Counted from the stretch's first letter, positions 26,778-39,540 are shown. The stretch: DNA of 64,000 nt from Pseudaminobacter soli (ex Zhang et al. 2022) (GCF_014595955.1 NZ_JABVCF010000005.1:310001-374000), one strand, 5' to 3'. The notes: a model not told the origin generated them from the sequence alone. A program made the numbers and translations.

Positions 26778-27956
26778 ATGCGCTATTCAGATACTGCCGC
26801 GCCGGTGATCACGCTGACATCGGGGCCGGTCGATGCCTATCCCGATGTCCTGCGCGGTCTTGGACGCACCGTCCTCTATGACTACGATCCGGCATTCCAG
26901 GCCTTTTACGAGAAGGTCGTCGCAAAGGCGCAGACTGCGATGCGCCTGTCGACGCGGCCGGTGATCCTCCATGGCGAGCCGGTGCTCGGCCTCGAAGCGG
27001 CCGCGGCCTCGCTGATCACCCCGCGCGACACGGTGCTGAACCTTGCCTCCGGCGTCTACGGGAAGGGATTCGGCTACTGGGCCAAGCGCTATTCGCCGAA
27101 CCTGCTCGAAATCGAGGTGCCCTACAATGAAGCGATCGATCCGCAATCGGTCGCCGACATGCTGAAGAAGCATCCCGAGATCAGCATCGTTTCCGTCTGC
27201 CATCACGACACGCCTTCGGGCACGATCAATCCGATCAACGAAATCGGTGCGCTCGTCGCCGCTCATGACGCCTATCTGATCGTGGACGCAGTCTCGTCTT
27301 TCGGCGGCATGAACACCCATCCGGAAGACTGCAAGGCCGACATCTACGTCACCGGACCGAACAAGTGCCTTGGCTGCCCCCCGGGTCTGACGCTGCTCGG
27401 TGTCAGCGACCGGGCCTGGGCGAAGATGAAGGCCAACGAGGCCGCGCCGCGCGCCTCCATGCTCAGCATCCTCGACTGGAAAGACGCCTGGTCGCGCGAA
27501 AAGCCGTTTCCGTTCACGCCTTCCGTGGCGGAGATCAACGGGCTCGACGTAGCGCTCGATCTCTATCTCGGCGAAGGCCCGGAGGCCGTGTGGGCCCGCC
27601 ATGCCCTGACCGCGAAGGCGACCCGGGCAGGTGTTCGGGCCATGGGCCTCGAATTGTGGGCCGCAAGCGAGGCCATTGCCTCGCCGACGACGACAGCGGT
27701 TCGCACGCCGGAAGGGATCGATGAAACCGCCCTGCGGCGTGCCGCGCGCGAGCGCTACGGCGTCGTCTTCTCGTCGGGCCGCGGCGAGACGCACGGCAGG
27801 CTAACCCGGATCGGCCATATGGGACCGACCGCGCAGCCGATCTACGCGCTGGCTGCGATCGCGGCCCTCGGCGGCGCACTCGGGTCGCTCGGCCATCGCG
27901 TCGAGGTCGGCAGGGGCATCGATGCTGCGCTGGCGGTCATCGACGCCGCCGCCTGA
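26778..27956 (+). CDS. Pyridoxamine-pyruvate aminotransferase
   Basis: Converts pyridoxamine plus pyruvate to pyridoxal plus L-alanine; a fold-type I aminotransferase that binds pyridoxal as substrate rather than PLP as bound cofactor. 392 residues. The Schiff-base lysine is Lys196 in VTGPNKCLG, Glu67 (HGEPVLGLEAA) corresponds to the residue replacing phosphate contacts, and HHDTPSGTINP and SSGRGETHGRLTRIGHMG are family landmarks. The sequence follows the characterised M. loti enzyme closely from memory. GGAGGAG precedes ATG 26778. The pyruvate needed here could be supplied by the ring-cleavage branch proposed for this locus. Confidence 0.93.
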   Translation: MRYSDTAAPVITLTSGPVDAYPDVLRGLGRTVLYDYDPAFQAFYEKVVAKAQTAMRLSTRPVILHGEPVLGLEAAAASLITPRDTVLNLASGVYGKGFGYWAKRYSPNLLEIEVPYNEAIDPQSVADMLKKHPEISIVSVCHHDTPSGTINPINEIGALVAAHDAYLIVDAVSSFGGMNTHPEDCKADIYVTGPNKCLGCPPGLTLLGVSDRAWAKMKANEAAPRASMLSILDWKDAWSREKPFPFTPSVAEINGLDVALDLYLGEGPEAVWARHALTAKATRAGVRAMGLELWAASEAIASPTTTAVRTPEGIDETALRRAARERYGVVFSSGRGETHGRLTRIGHMGPTAQPIYALAAIAALGGALGSLGHRVEVGRGIDAALAVIDAAA

Positions 27957-28730
<774 letters not shown>

Positions 28731-28751
28731 CGCACAGTGCCAGCTTGGACA

Positions 28752-28785
28752 ACGGCCGGGCGATATGCGCCCGGCCGTATTTTTT
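28752..28785 (+). terminator. Strong intrinsic terminator ending the B6 operon
   Basis: ACGGCCGGGCG (28752-28762) and CGCCCGGCCGT (28768-28778) form a perfect 11-bp stem with a 5-base loop, followed by A and six T residues (28780-28785). It sits 21 bases after the pyridoxal dehydrogenase stop and upstream of the next gene's ribosome-binding site. Confidence 0.92.
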
Positions 28786-28807
28786 GCGACCTCTTGAGGA
28801 CATAACC

Positions 28808-29644
28808 TTGGAACTGTCTTTCGACGCGTCGGCCTACCACGCGGTGACCCTCGTCACGCTTGCCGTCGGTCTCGCTATCACCGGAATCGCCGGCGGCATC
28901 CTGGCCGGTCTGCTCGGTGTCGGCGGCGGCATCGTCGTCGTCCCGGTGCTGTTCTGGCTCCTCCATGCGTTCGAGATTTCGCCGGATTTCGCCAGCCATC
29001 TCGCTGTAGGCACGTCGCTCGCGACCATCATCCCGACCTCCATCTCCTCGATGCGCGCTCACGGCCGGCGCGGCAATGTCGATCATGCTCTGCTGAAACT
29101 GTGGGGGCCGGCGATCTTCATCGGCGCGCTGATCGGCGGAGGGCTAGCCAATTTTATCTCGGGCGACGGGCTGCGCCTTGTCTTCGGCGTCGTCGCCATT
29201 CTGGTCGCGATCAATATGGCGATGCCGAAGACGCTTGTGATCTCCGGCCATTTGCCGAAGAAAACCTGGACGAACCGCTCGATCGCTTTGGTGATTGGTG
29301 TGATCTCGTCGCTGATGGGGATCGGCGGGGGCACGCTTTCCGTTCCAACCCTCTCCGCCTTCTCCTTCCCGGTCCACCGGGCGGTGGGTACGGCGGCTGC
29401 GCTTGGCTTGCTGATCGCGATCCCCGGAGTGGCAGGCTTCGTCTACGCGGGGCTCGATACAGCCCGCTTGCCTCCGCTCAGCCTAGGCTTCGTCAGCCTT
29501 CCCGCCGTGGCGATCATTGCACCGATCAGCTATCTTATGGCCCCTGTCGGCGCGCAGATGGCGCATGCGCTCAAGCCGCGCAACCTCAAGATCGCATTCG
29601 CGGTGTTCCTGGCGATCACCTCCGTCCGCATGCTGCTCTCTTGA
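28808..29644 (+). CDS. TSUP (TauE/SafE) family anion exporter
   Basis: Inner-membrane transporter of 278 residues with eight predicted helices in two related halves. The paired GLLGVGGGIVVVPVLFW and SSLMGIGGGTLSVPTL glycine motifs are the TSUP signature. TTG 28808 is chosen because GAGGA lies 7 bases upstream and the earlier frame overlaps the terminator. TSUP members move sulfite, sulfoacetate and similar organic anions. Placed after the B6 terminator, it may be independent. A link to sulfatase-derived sulfur metabolism nearby is only a guess. Confidence 0.82.
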   Translation: MELSFDASAYHAVTLVTLAVGLAITGIAGGILAGLLGVGGGIVVVPVLFWLLHAFEISPDFASHLAVGTSLATIIPTSISSMRAHGRRGNVDHALLKLWGPAIFIGALIGGGLANFISGDGLRLVFGVVAILVAINMAMPKTLVISGHLPKKTWTNRSIALVIGVISSLMGIGGGTLSVPTLSAFSFPVHRAVGTAAALGLLIAIPGVAGFVYAGLDTARLPPLSLGFVSLPAVAIIAPISYLMAPVGAQMAHALKPRNLKIAFAVFLAITSVRMLLS

Positions 29645-29915
29645 GTGCGTGCGTGAAAAGGCGCCGCCGACTTGCGCGACGCGGGTTGGCCTGTCGTGCA
29701 TGCGAAGATCCGCAGCAGCACCGGACCGGCTCCATTGTCAGGCGGCTGTCCTGAGCAGCCGGCCCTTTCGGATGTTCCGTGGCCGGGTCCCGCAGAGGTC
29801 GATTTGCTCCCCGTCTCGGATCATTTGCCTGGAAGAGAAGTTGTTGCAACACGAGCGACCGTCATCATCGCTCAGGTGTCTCTCACAAGCGCACCAGCAG
29901 CGATGGTCTGCGTGA

Positions 29916-31901
<1,986 letters not shown>

Positions 31902-32169
31902 AGGCTCGCGGTGTGGCTATGGGAGATGCGGCCGTTCCTCTTCTGCAAAATGCCGGAACGAATTGCGACGTCTGCTGTTGGAGCGCCAAGCTTGCGCGCC
32001 CGATCACAATTTCCCGCATGAGAACTCTGCACCATGACCTCAGATCATGCGAACACCTCGTGAGACATCGCATTACGCTCCGTGTCCAGTGAACTGACCA
32101 CCGAGACAAGGATGTTCTCCCGACACAGCAGAGCTCTCTCTCCAGCCTCCGTAAGGAAGGGGGTGGCCC

Positions 32170-34992
32170 ATGAAACGCATTCGGGTTGCTGGCGTTTTGC
32201 TCCTTTGGACTCTAAGCGGCGCGGCTTGGGCGCAGGAAGAGTCGGCCACTTCGACTTCGGGCAGAGTCGCCGCGGCGGGCAATCCAGCCGCCACTACGAC
32301 GGAATTGCGAACGACGATGCCCCTGGTGCGGGGATGGAGATTCACCTTCGACAACAATCTCAGTGATGAAGTGGCGCTTGCCTCGAATGCGAGCCACTGG
32401 GAAACCGTAGATCTTCCACATACTTGGAATGCCGAGGCTGCCAGCACCAGCAACAGTCGACCTTCCAAGCGCGGCCTCGGCTGGTATCATTTGGAATTCG
32501 CTACGCCAACGAAGGGGGCACGCAAGTGGCTCGAGTTCGGCGCGGCGAGTATCGTCGCGGACGTCTGGCTCAATGGGCACAAGCTCGGCCAGCACAAGGG
32601 CGGGTTCACGGTCTTCCGGTTTGATGTCACGGATGTACTTGTCCCGACCGGCAGGAACGTGCTGCTGGTCAAGGTGGACAACACCCAGCCCACCTCGGAC
32701 AGCGACCGCACCGCCATACCACCGTTGGCCGGCGATTTCGTCATTTATGGCGGTCTTTATCGTTATGTGTCCCTGGTGACGACCGCCGACGCGGTGCACT
32801 TCGATCTTTCCGATATGGGTGGCCCCGGCGTCCATGCGGCCACCACATCGCTCGCGGGCGGCACCGCCACCATCAACGTACGTGCCAGCCTGAAGAGCGA
32901 AGCAAGGACCGACGCCAGCTATCTGGTTCGCATCTCCCTGCTGGATCGGGCCGCGCAGGTGGTCCGGAGCAAAGAGGCAAACCAAAGGCTGAATGCGGGC
33001 GGCCGCCTCACCGTCTCCGAGGACCTTGTGGTGAGCCGACCTCACTTGTGGCAGGGCATCGAAGACCCGTACCAGTACAAGCTTGTAGCCGAGTTGTTGA
33101 CGCAGGACGGCAAGGCTCTCGACAAGGTCGTGCAGGACTTCGGCATCCGCGAGATGCGCTTCGACCCCCATCACGGCTTTTTCCTGAATGGCAGGCATGT
33201 GCCCCTGCATGGGGTTGCCATGCATCAGGAATCCTACGGAAAGGGCTGGGCGGAGACACCCAGGGACATCGACGAGAAGCTGGCCCTGGTGAAGGAGATC
33301 GGAGCCAACTCCATTCGCCTCGGCCACTATCCCTTCGACCGATATACGCTCGACAGCCTCGATCGCATGGGACTCGTCGCATGGGCGGAACTCCCCGTAG
33401 GCATCGGCGTCACCACGGAAGTCCCTGTGACGATCGGGGCGACTGGCCGATCAGTGTGCCCCCGCAGTGACGCCACCAGCGAGTTTCGAGCCAATGCTCA
33501 GCAGCAGTTGCAGGAGATGGTCCACCAGCAGTTCAACCACGCGGCCGTCGCCATCTGGTCCCTCGGCAATGAAACAACCTACATGCACAAGGATTGTCTG
33601 GGGCCCTGGCACGACAATCTCACGCCGGTGTTTCGGGAATTGCAGGCGCTGGCCAAGCGCGAGGACACCCATCGGGTCACCGCCTACGCTGATAACGTCA
33701 CCCAGGCGCAGCCTCCCGTGAACGGTAACTATATCGACCTGGGCGGTATCACCGACGTCTGGGCGCGTAACCAATATCCCCTCTGGTATTCGGGTCCAGT
33801 CACGAGGCTCACCAATATACTCGACGCCGTGCGCATCCGGTATCCCGACCAGCCCGTTGGAATTAGCGAGTACGGCGCTGGCTCGGCGCTTACCCATCAT
33901 ACCGACAATGTCATGGGCGGCCCGCCAGAAGTCCGAAATCCCGGCGTTCCTGTGGTTTATCAGCCGGAGGAATACGCCAGCTACGTGCACGAGCAGGTCT
34001 ATGCCAAGATCCTGCCCACCGACTATCTCTTTGCCACCTATGTCTGGAACATGTTCGACTTCGCCACCGGTCTCCGCAACGAGGGCGATGTCCAAGGCGT
34101 CAACACCAAGGGCCTCGTCAGCTTCGACCGCAAGACCAGGAAGGACCCGTTCTACTTCTACAAGGCGAACTGGAGTCCCGATCTCGTGACCTACATCACG
34201 AGCCGCCGCTATACGAACCGCGCCTACCCGATCGCCGACGTCAAGATCTACAGCAACGCCGATTCGGTCGAGCTTTCCATCAATGATAGGTCGGTCGGCG
34301 AGATGAAGCAGGAACAGTGCCTGCTGAAGACATGCGTGTTCAAGAACGTCAAATTGGATCACGGCGCCAACAAGGTGATGGCTGTCGGACATCGTGGGGG
34401 CGACACAATAGGGGATTCGGTCGAGTGGTGGCTGAACACAAGGAACATCAACATCGCAGCCGGCCAGTTGACGACCGGATTCATGTCCGGCGAACTCTCC
34501 CTCGAAAGTTCCATCAATGTTGCGACCGACCCGCTAGTGACGGCGTCCACGTCGGCATCCAGATCAGGCGAGCTCTTTGGCTCCGACAACTTCTTCATCG
34601 GCGGTGCGGGCGATTGGCTCGTCTCCAAGGGGCTCGATGCGCCGACGGATACGACCCCTGTTCAAGGGACGGACGATCCGCAGTTGTTCAAGAATTTCCG
34701 CCGCGGCAGCTTCAGCTATTTCGTCCCGCTTGATGACGGCGACTACATGGTCACGCTTGGTTTTCTCGAACCTGATAAGGATAAGGAGATCGGCGAGCGC
34801 GTCTTCGACGTCGCCGCAAATGGCGAGACCAAACTGGAGAACTTCGACGTCCTGCGAGTGGGCAAGGGCAAGTATCGCACCGTCGTCAATGAGTCCTTCA
34901 CGACGAAGGTCTCCAACGGGTTTCTCAAGCTCGATTTCACTCCCAGGCTTGGGGAAGCCCTCGTGTCGAATATCAGGATCCGGAAACAATGA
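32170..34992 (+). CDS. Exported GH2 beta-galactosidase-like glycosidase
   Basis: 940-residue secreted GH2 enzyme. Its Sec signal is MKRIRVAGVLLLWTLSGAAWA, and AAGGAAGGGGG stands before ATG 32170. The sugar-binding jelly roll (about 50-210) has PHTWN and LNGHKLG. An Ig-like domain follows, then the catalytic barrel with acid/base Glu468 (WSLGNE) and nucleophile Glu567 (GISEYGAG). C-terminal to about residue 660 there is a DUF4982-like Ig domain and then a malectin/CBM-like beta domain ending SNIRIRKQ. The NxK glucuronate pair of the neighbour is not apparent, so beta-galactoside or a related sugar is more likely. Substrate specificity cannot be read from the sequence. It lies 268 bp downstream of the beta-glucuronidase, in the same direction. 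Confidence 0.85.
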   Translation: MKRIRVAGVLLLWTLSGAAWAQEESATSTSGRVAAAGNPAATTTELRTTMPLVRGWRFTFDNNLSDEVALASNASHWETVDLPHTWNAEAASTSNSRPSKRGLGWYHLEFATPTKGARKWLEFGAASIVADVWLNGHKLGQHKGGFTVFRFDVTDVLVPTGRNVLLVKVDNTQPTSDSDRTAIPPLAGDFVIYGGLYRYVSLVTTADAVHFDLSDMGGPGVHAATTSLAGGTATINVRASLKSEARTDASYLVRISLLDRAAQVVRSKEANQRLNAGGRLTVSEDLVVSRPHLWQGIEDPYQYKLVAELLTQDGKALDKVVQDFGIREMRFDPHHGFFLNGRHVPLHGVAMHQESYGKGWAETPRDIDEKLALVKEIGANSIRLGHYPFDRYTLDSLDRMGLVAWAELPVGIGVTTEVPVTIGATGRSVCPRSDATSEFRANAQQQLQEMVHQQFNHAAVAIWSLGNETTYMHKDCLGPWHDNLTPVFRELQALAKREDTHRVTAYADNVTQAQPPVNGNYIDLGGITDVWARNQYPLWYSGPVTRLTNILDAVRIRYPDQPVGISEYGAGSALTHHTDNVMGGPPEVRNPGVPVVYQPEEYASYVHEQVYAKILPTDYLFATYVWNMFDFATGLRNEGDVQGVNTKGLVSFDRKTRKDPFYFYKANWSPDLVTYITSRRYTNRAYPIADVKIYSNADSVELSINDRSVGEMKQEQCLLKTCVFKNVKLDHGANKVMAVGHRGGDTIGDSVEWWLNTRNINIAAGQLTTGFMSGELSLESSINVATDPLVTASTSASRSGELFGSDNFFIGGAGDWLVSKGLDAPTDTTPVQGTDDPQLFKNFRRGSFSYFVPLDDGDYMVTLGFLEPDKDKEIGERVFDVAANGETKLENFDVLRVGKGKYRTVVNESFTTKVSNGFLKLDFTPRLGEALVSNIRIRKQ

Positions 34993-35085
34993 AGTGCGTC
35001 ATCTTCCGCCCATGATTCGATGTGACCCGGCGCATACCGTTGTCTGCCTTCAACGAGCGATCAGGACAAAAGGACAGCACCATCC

Positions 35086-35538
35086 ATGAGCACCTTCATC
35101 GTCGTCGTCTTTCCGGATGAGGCAAGCGCTCAGCGGGGAATACGAGCCTTGAAGGATCTCAATTCGGACAGCAGCCTCGTGCTGCACGGAGCGGCTATTG
35201 TCACGAAGAATGCCAAAGGGAAACTGTCGATGCACGTCGCGTCCGACGACGCGCTGGGGACTGTCGCCGCCGGCACGCTGGTCGGTGGCCTGGCAGGATT
35301 GGGTGTGGGGTTGCTAGCAGCAGCCATCCTAGCGGCGGGCGGCGCGGTGTTTGGTGCATCGGCCGCGCTAACCAACCGCAGTGCGGATAGGAAGATCATG
35401 GAGGACGTTTCTCGTCACCTGCGCACAGACGCGTCGGCCCTCGTCGCCGATGTCGATGCCGACGACATGGCAGGTCTCGAAAGCCGTATGAACGCGCTCG
35501 GAGGCACCGTCCACATTCAGGACCAACCGCCAGGCTGA
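35086..35538 (+). CDS. DUF1269-type membrane-associated protein
   Basis: 150-residue protein with an N-terminal ferredoxin-like strand (TFIVVVFPDEASAQRGIRAL), a central glycine/alanine hydrophobic segment (about 63-95, two short helices) and a C-terminal DVSRHLRTDASALVADVD strand. This arrangement matches DUF1269. No function is established. A paralogue with a coiled-coil extension is 308 bp downstream. ATG 35086 begins shortly after the GH2 gene, but a role in glycan use is not indicated. Confidence 0.65.
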   Translation: MSTFIVVVFPDEASAQRGIRALKDLNSDSSLVLHGAAIVTKNAKGKLSMHVASDDALGTVAAGTLVGGLAGLGVGLLAAAILAAGGAVFGASAALTNRSADRKIMEDVSRHLRTDASALVADVDADDMAGLESRMNALGGTVHIQDQPPG

Positions 35539-35846
35539 AAGTTTCGCGACAAGCTGCAAGAGCCTTCCGCCGCTCTACGATCCCGCCGGTCTGAAGTTTT
35601 GTCTCGAGATTGCACGGAGAAGTACGGAACGATGGCTCTTCGCCAGAGTTCAGTTAGGTCGCTTTTCCGGAGACGCATTTTGTCATCTGAGTTCGCGGCA
35701 CAACGGTCGCATCGCATCGAGGTCCGGCCAGGCGGAACGAGCCACAGCGGCCGGCAAGCCACAGGTTGAAGCGCCGGTCCGAAGCGCAGGGCCACTCAAA
35801 CGCCGATGGAAAGCCAGACCAAGCGAGCTCTCCAGAGGAGAAACCT
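35539..35846 (+). other. Intergenic stretch between the DUF1269 paralogues
   Basis: 308 bases without a credible gene. The right end holds GAGGAGAAA (35835-35843), the ribosome-binding site for the GTG start at 35847. I see no repeat, terminator or recognisable promoter. Confidence 0.4.
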
Positions 35847-36644
35847 GTGAGCCGGTTCGTCGTCGTCATATTCCCCAACGAAGAGAAGGCCGACGAGGGC
35901 GTACGCCTCCTCGATGAACTCGACAATGAGGGAACCATCACCGTCTACGCGACGGCGATTGTCAGCAAGAATTCCGACGGCGAGGTGACGCAAAAGGAAA
36001 CAAGGCCCCGAGGTCCACGAGGGATGGTACTGGGCGCCCTGGTCGGAGGATTGCTCGGAATGCTGGGCGGACCGCCGGTGGCGGCACTCGGCGCCGCTGG
36101 CGGAGCGGTTATGGGCGGCTGGCATGACGCCATGGATCTCGGCGTCGGTTTCGACTTCCTGGACGAGGTGTCTCGCGAACTGAGGCCAGGTCATTGGGCC
36201 GTGGTCGCCACAATCGATGAAGAATGGATAACGCCGCTCGATTCCCGGATGGAGTCGATCGGCGGGATTGTCGTGCGCCGGCGGAGCGATGATTTCGAAG
36301 ATGACAGGCTGCGCGGCGAGATCGAACTCGCGCGACGCGAGCTTTCCGAATACCAGGCGGAACTCGCGCAAGCCCCGGAAAAAACGAAGGCAAGGCTTGC
36401 CACAAGGATCGATGAGGTCCGGGCAAAGCTCAGACGGGCCGCCGAACGCACCGAGTCGCGCATCGATCGCTTGCGGCAGGAGACGGAGGCGAAGGTCGGT
36501 GCCCTGGAGCATCAGGCTGTCCGCGCCGCACCCGACGCCAAGGCGAGCATCGACAGGCGCATCGCAAACATTCGCGTCGATGACGAGAGGCGATCGAGCA
36601 AGCTGGAGCAGGCATTGGCAATGGCCCGTGAGGCTGCGGCCTGA
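35847..36644 (+). CDS. DUF1269 protein with C-terminal coiled coil
   Basis: 265 residues from GTG 35847, chosen because GAGGAG lies close upstream; an earlier start would prepend an unrelated hydrophilic tail. Residues about 1-155 repeat the fold of the preceding DUF1269 protein: FVVVIFPNEEKADEGVRLL, glycine-rich segment GALVGGLLGMLGG, then VSRELRPGHWAVVATID. The rest is a long charged helix, about residues 165-260 (repeated REL/ELAQ/RLRQETEAK), predicted as coiled coil. This suggests a membrane-linked oligomer. The function is unknown. It probably arose by duplication of its neighbour plus gain of the helix. Confidence 0.6.
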   Translation: MSRFVVVIFPNEEKADEGVRLLDELDNEGTITVYATAIVSKNSDGEVTQKETRPRGPRGMVLGALVGGLLGMLGGPPVAALGAAGGAVMGGWHDAMDLGVGFDFLDEVSRELRPGHWAVVATIDEEWITPLDSRMESIGGIVVRRRSDDFEDDRLRGEIELARRELSEYQAELAQAPEKTKARLATRIDEVRAKLRRAAERTESRIDRLRQETEAKVGALEHQAVRAAPDAKASIDRRIANIRVDDERRSSKLEQALAMAREAAA

Positions 36645-36799
36645 AGGACGCGCTGATCGTTCGATGTCCCAAGCGAGGTTGGCGATCTCGAGCGCTGTCG
36701 AAGCCGCTCCGAAGTCCTGATATCGACCGGCGCAGCCCGGTACGCTGACAAGGCTTGGACACGCTTCGATCCACGTCCGGCAAACATCGAAGCTGTGGA

Positions 36800-37732
36800 A
36801 TGGACGCCGAGCGCTGGCAAGTGATGAGCGAAATCGTCAGCAGCCTCAACAGTACCTTCACGCTGGCCTTTGTGACCACCAGCATGTTCGGCCTGGGGCT
36901 CGGGTTGACCCTGCGTGATCTGCTTGCGCCGCTCAAAAGCGTTCCCTTGGTCCTGGCCGCGCTGGGGATCAATTTCGTGCTTCTGCCCGCGGTCGTCTGG
37001 CTACTCACGCATTTGCTGCCGCTCCAGCAAGATCTCAAGGTTGGCCTGATCCTGATGAGCACGGTGGCCGGCGCGCCGATCACGATCAAGGCGGCTCAGC
37101 TGGCGCGCGGCGACATCGCCTTTGCCGGCAGCCTGGTGACGCTTCAGGTCATAGCGACGATCATCCTTCTTCCCTTCACGCTGCCATTGCTCATCCCCGG
37201 CATTGCCGTGGACGCGGTGGCGATCGCCATGCCGCTGGTCCTGCAAATCCTGCTGCCTCTGGCAGGAGGCCTCCTCATGAATGTCAGATATGACGAAGAG
37301 GCGGAGATGACGCGCCCGATCATGGCGGACATCGCCAATGTCAGCCTGGCGATCATGCTTGTCCTCAACCTTGGCAACATCCCGGCGGTGCTCAGTCTCA
37401 TCGGAACGGGAGCGCTCGCCGGAGCGCTAACCATCATCCTCATAGGCTTGGCCGCCGGCTATCTGCTCGGCGGGCCTGATCCAAAGACGCGCAAGTCACT
37501 CGCGCTGGGCTCGGCGCAGCGGAACTACGCGGCGGCTTTCGTGATTGCGCAGGACAGTTTCGCCACCCGGCCCGATGTCTTCCTGATGCTGCTGACGGCA
37601 TCGATGATCAGCATGGTCGTTGTCCTCCTGGCGGCGGGCGAGTTCGGGCGGCGTGAACGGGCCCGCGAAAAGCAGGCAACTGGGGCGCCTGCAGGGGAAC
37701 TATCTTCGCGGCAAGCAGATGGGAGACGATAG
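36800..37732 (+). CDS. BASS (bile acid:Na+ symporter) family transporter
   Basis: About 310 residues with nine to ten hydrophobic helices. Features include GLGLGLTLRDL (about 34-44), the discontinuous-helix region STVAGAPITIKAAQLARGD and the late LALGSAQRNYAAAFVIAQ segment, all typical of the SBF/BASS fold. ATG 36800 is a best guess; ATG 36824 is also possible and neither has a strong ribosome-binding site. BASS proteins import steroids, keto acids and sulfated conjugates with Na+. Its place between glycosidases and a sulfatase fits uptake of a deconjugated organic acid, but this is inference. Confidence 0.72.
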   Translation: MDAERWQVMSEIVSSLNSTFTLAFVTTSMFGLGLGLTLRDLLAPLKSVPLVLAALGINFVLLPAVVWLLTHLLPLQQDLKVGLILMSTVAGAPITIKAAQLARGDIAFAGSLVTLQVIATIILLPFTLPLLIPGIAVDAVAIAMPLVLQILLPLAGGLLMNVRYDEEAEMTRPIMADIANVSLAIMLVLNLGNIPAVLSLIGTGALAGALTIILIGLAAGYLLGGPDPKTRKSLALGSAQRNYAAAFVIAQDSFATRPDVFLMLLTASMISMVVVLLAAGEFGRRERAREKQATGAPAGELSSRQADGRR

Positions 37733-37746
37733 CAAAGGAGGCAGTG

Positions 37747-39420
37747 ATGACGCGGTCTAACCAGGCCAGCAAACCGAACATCCTGATCCTCTGCATGGAC
37801 CAGTGGCAGACCCATATGCAGGTGCCGGAAGCGGTGCAGTTCCCGGCCATGCGCCGCCTCGAGGCCCAGGGCGTCAGCTTCGACCGGCAATACTGCACGG
37901 TGCCCATCTGCACGCCCTCGCGCGCCACCATGTGGACCGGCGTGCACGCCAGGCACACGGGGCTGTGGGACAATACCAACTTCGCGTGGATCGGCGAATT
38001 GTCCCAAGAGATCCCGACAATCGGACATCTCCTGCGTGAGCAGGGCTACTACACCGCGTTCAAGGGCAAGTGGCACCTCTCCGCCGTTCCGACGCGAGAG
38101 GACGCTCTCGAGCGCTATGGCTTCTCCGACTTCCAGCAATGGGGCGAGATGTTCGGCGCGCCCTTGGAGGGAGCCATGCTCGATGACACCGCCACCTTCG
38201 AGGCGGTGGACTGGCTGGAGCACAAGGCGGCGGCGCTCGAACAGCCCTGGCTGCTGGTGTGCAGCCTCGTCAATCCACATGACGTCATGTTCCTGCAGAC
38301 CGATCCTGTCCAGGAGCCGCACCCGAAGGGCGCGGCGGCCGGCATGCAGACCACCGTGCAGCGGCTCGGCTGGTTCGAGCAGGAGTGGGATGTCCAGATG
38401 CCGGACAATTTCGCCGACGACTATGAGCGGCAGCCGCCCGGCGTACGCCACTACAAGGAGAACGTGGACCTGAACTATGGGCGCATTCCCGACGACCGCG
38501 TCGACCTTTGGCTGAAGCACCGGAACTATCTCGTCAACTGCATGCGTCTGGTCGACGCCGAGTTCAGCCGGATCGTCGCAGCGCTCGACCGTTTGGACCT
38601 TTGGCAGAGCACGGTGGTGATCTTCACGGGCGACCACGGCGAGATGAACGGGGCGCACCACATGACCCAAAAGGGCGCGATCCCCTTCGAGGAGGCGGCC
38701 GTCGTCAACCTCACTGTCTGCGCGCCCGACGGGCCTCAGGGAAAGCGCACCGCCGCCGTCGGCTCGCACCTCGACCTCGCGCCTACGCTCCTGGCCTACT
38801 CGGGTCTGGACGATGAGGAGATCCGCAAACGCTATCCGCATCTCAAGGGGCGCAGCCTCAAGGTCCCGCTCACGAATCCCAGCGAAGACGGTCCGCGCGG
38901 CAGCGTCCACGCTCCCGGCGACGGTGCGCTCATCTGCTGGGACGGGCTCAACATGCTCGACAAGGATTGGTCCCTGACCGGCGTTCTGAAGGAACTCAGC
39001 GACTTCAGCCTCGAGTTTTCCGAGGAGGCTGTCCACAAACCGGAAGAACTGAAAGACGCCGGGCGGAAATATGGCGCGCCCGACTTCAAGAAGCGCAACT
39101 TCTTCCGGGCGGTCGTGGACGGGCGCTACAAGCTGGTGCGCTGGTTCAGCCCGGAGGAATACGGCAATCCGTCCACGCTCGACGAACTCCTCGCAACCAG
39201 CGATGCCGCGCTTTACGACCTCGTGAACGATCCCGGCGAGCTCCAGAATCTGGCTCACCCCGATCACCCTGGCCGGGACCAGGCGCTGATCGAACGCATG
39301 CTCGCGAAGCTCCATGCTCTCGTGCAGCACGAAATCGGCGAGGATCGGGCACCCTTCGATCTCGATATGTTCGGAACGCGCGAGGTGAAATACCGCAAGC
39401 AGAAGGATCGTGCCTCGTGA
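37747..39420 (+). CDS. Cytoplasmic type I sulfatase (CTPSR)
   Basis: 557-residue sulfatase with no signal peptide. NILILCMDQW opens the fold, and the formylglycine site is Cys55 in the canonical CTPSR (55-59), followed by GKWHLS and FTGDHGEMNGAHHM. AAAGGAGG is 5 bases before ATG 37747. It resembles the choline-sulfatase/phosphonate-hydrolase branch in layout but lacks enough markers to name a substrate. The formylglycine-generating enzyme at 5100 could activate it. Its neighbours are a BASS symporter upstream and a SulP transporter downstream, consistent with intracellular desulfation of an imported ester and handling of released sulfate. Confidence 0.85.
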   Translation: MTRSNQASKPNILILCMDQWQTHMQVPEAVQFPAMRRLEAQGVSFDRQYCTVPICTPSRATMWTGVHARHTGLWDNTNFAWIGELSQEIPTIGHLLREQGYYTAFKGKWHLSAVPTREDALERYGFSDFQQWGEMFGAPLEGAMLDDTATFEAVDWLEHKAAALEQPWLLVCSLVNPHDVMFLQTDPVQEPHPKGAAAGMQTTVQRLGWFEQEWDVQMPDNFADDYERQPPGVRHYKENVDLNYGRIPDDRVDLWLKHRNYLVNCMRLVDAEFSRIVAALDRLDLWQSTVVIFTGDHGEMNGAHHMTQKGAIPFEEAAVVNLTVCAPDGPQGKRTAAVGSHLDLAPTLLAYSGLDDEEIRKRYPHLKGRSLKVPLTNPSEDGPRGSVHAPGDGALICWDGLNMLDKDWSLTGVLKELSDFSLEFSEEAVHKPEELKDAGRKYGAPDFKKRNFFRAVVDGRYKLVRWFSPEEYGNPSTLDELLATSDAALYDLVNDPGELQNLAHPDHPGRDQALIERMLAKLHALVQHEIGEDRAPFDLDMFGTREVKYRKQKDRAS

Positions 39421-39540
39421 GGATCGACATGGAGCTCGCGCAGAGGGAGCCGCTCACCATGGAACGAGAGACCAAGGGCACGCACCGATAGTTCGGCGCG
39501 ACGTGCCCGGGCCAACTCACGCTAAAGGAGACGAAGTCGT

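Noticed and set aside
37525-39330. 601-codon open frame on the minus strand across the sulfatase gene
   Set aside because: The plus strand has clear sulfatase motifs; the antisense frame shows no family signal and reflects high third-position GC.
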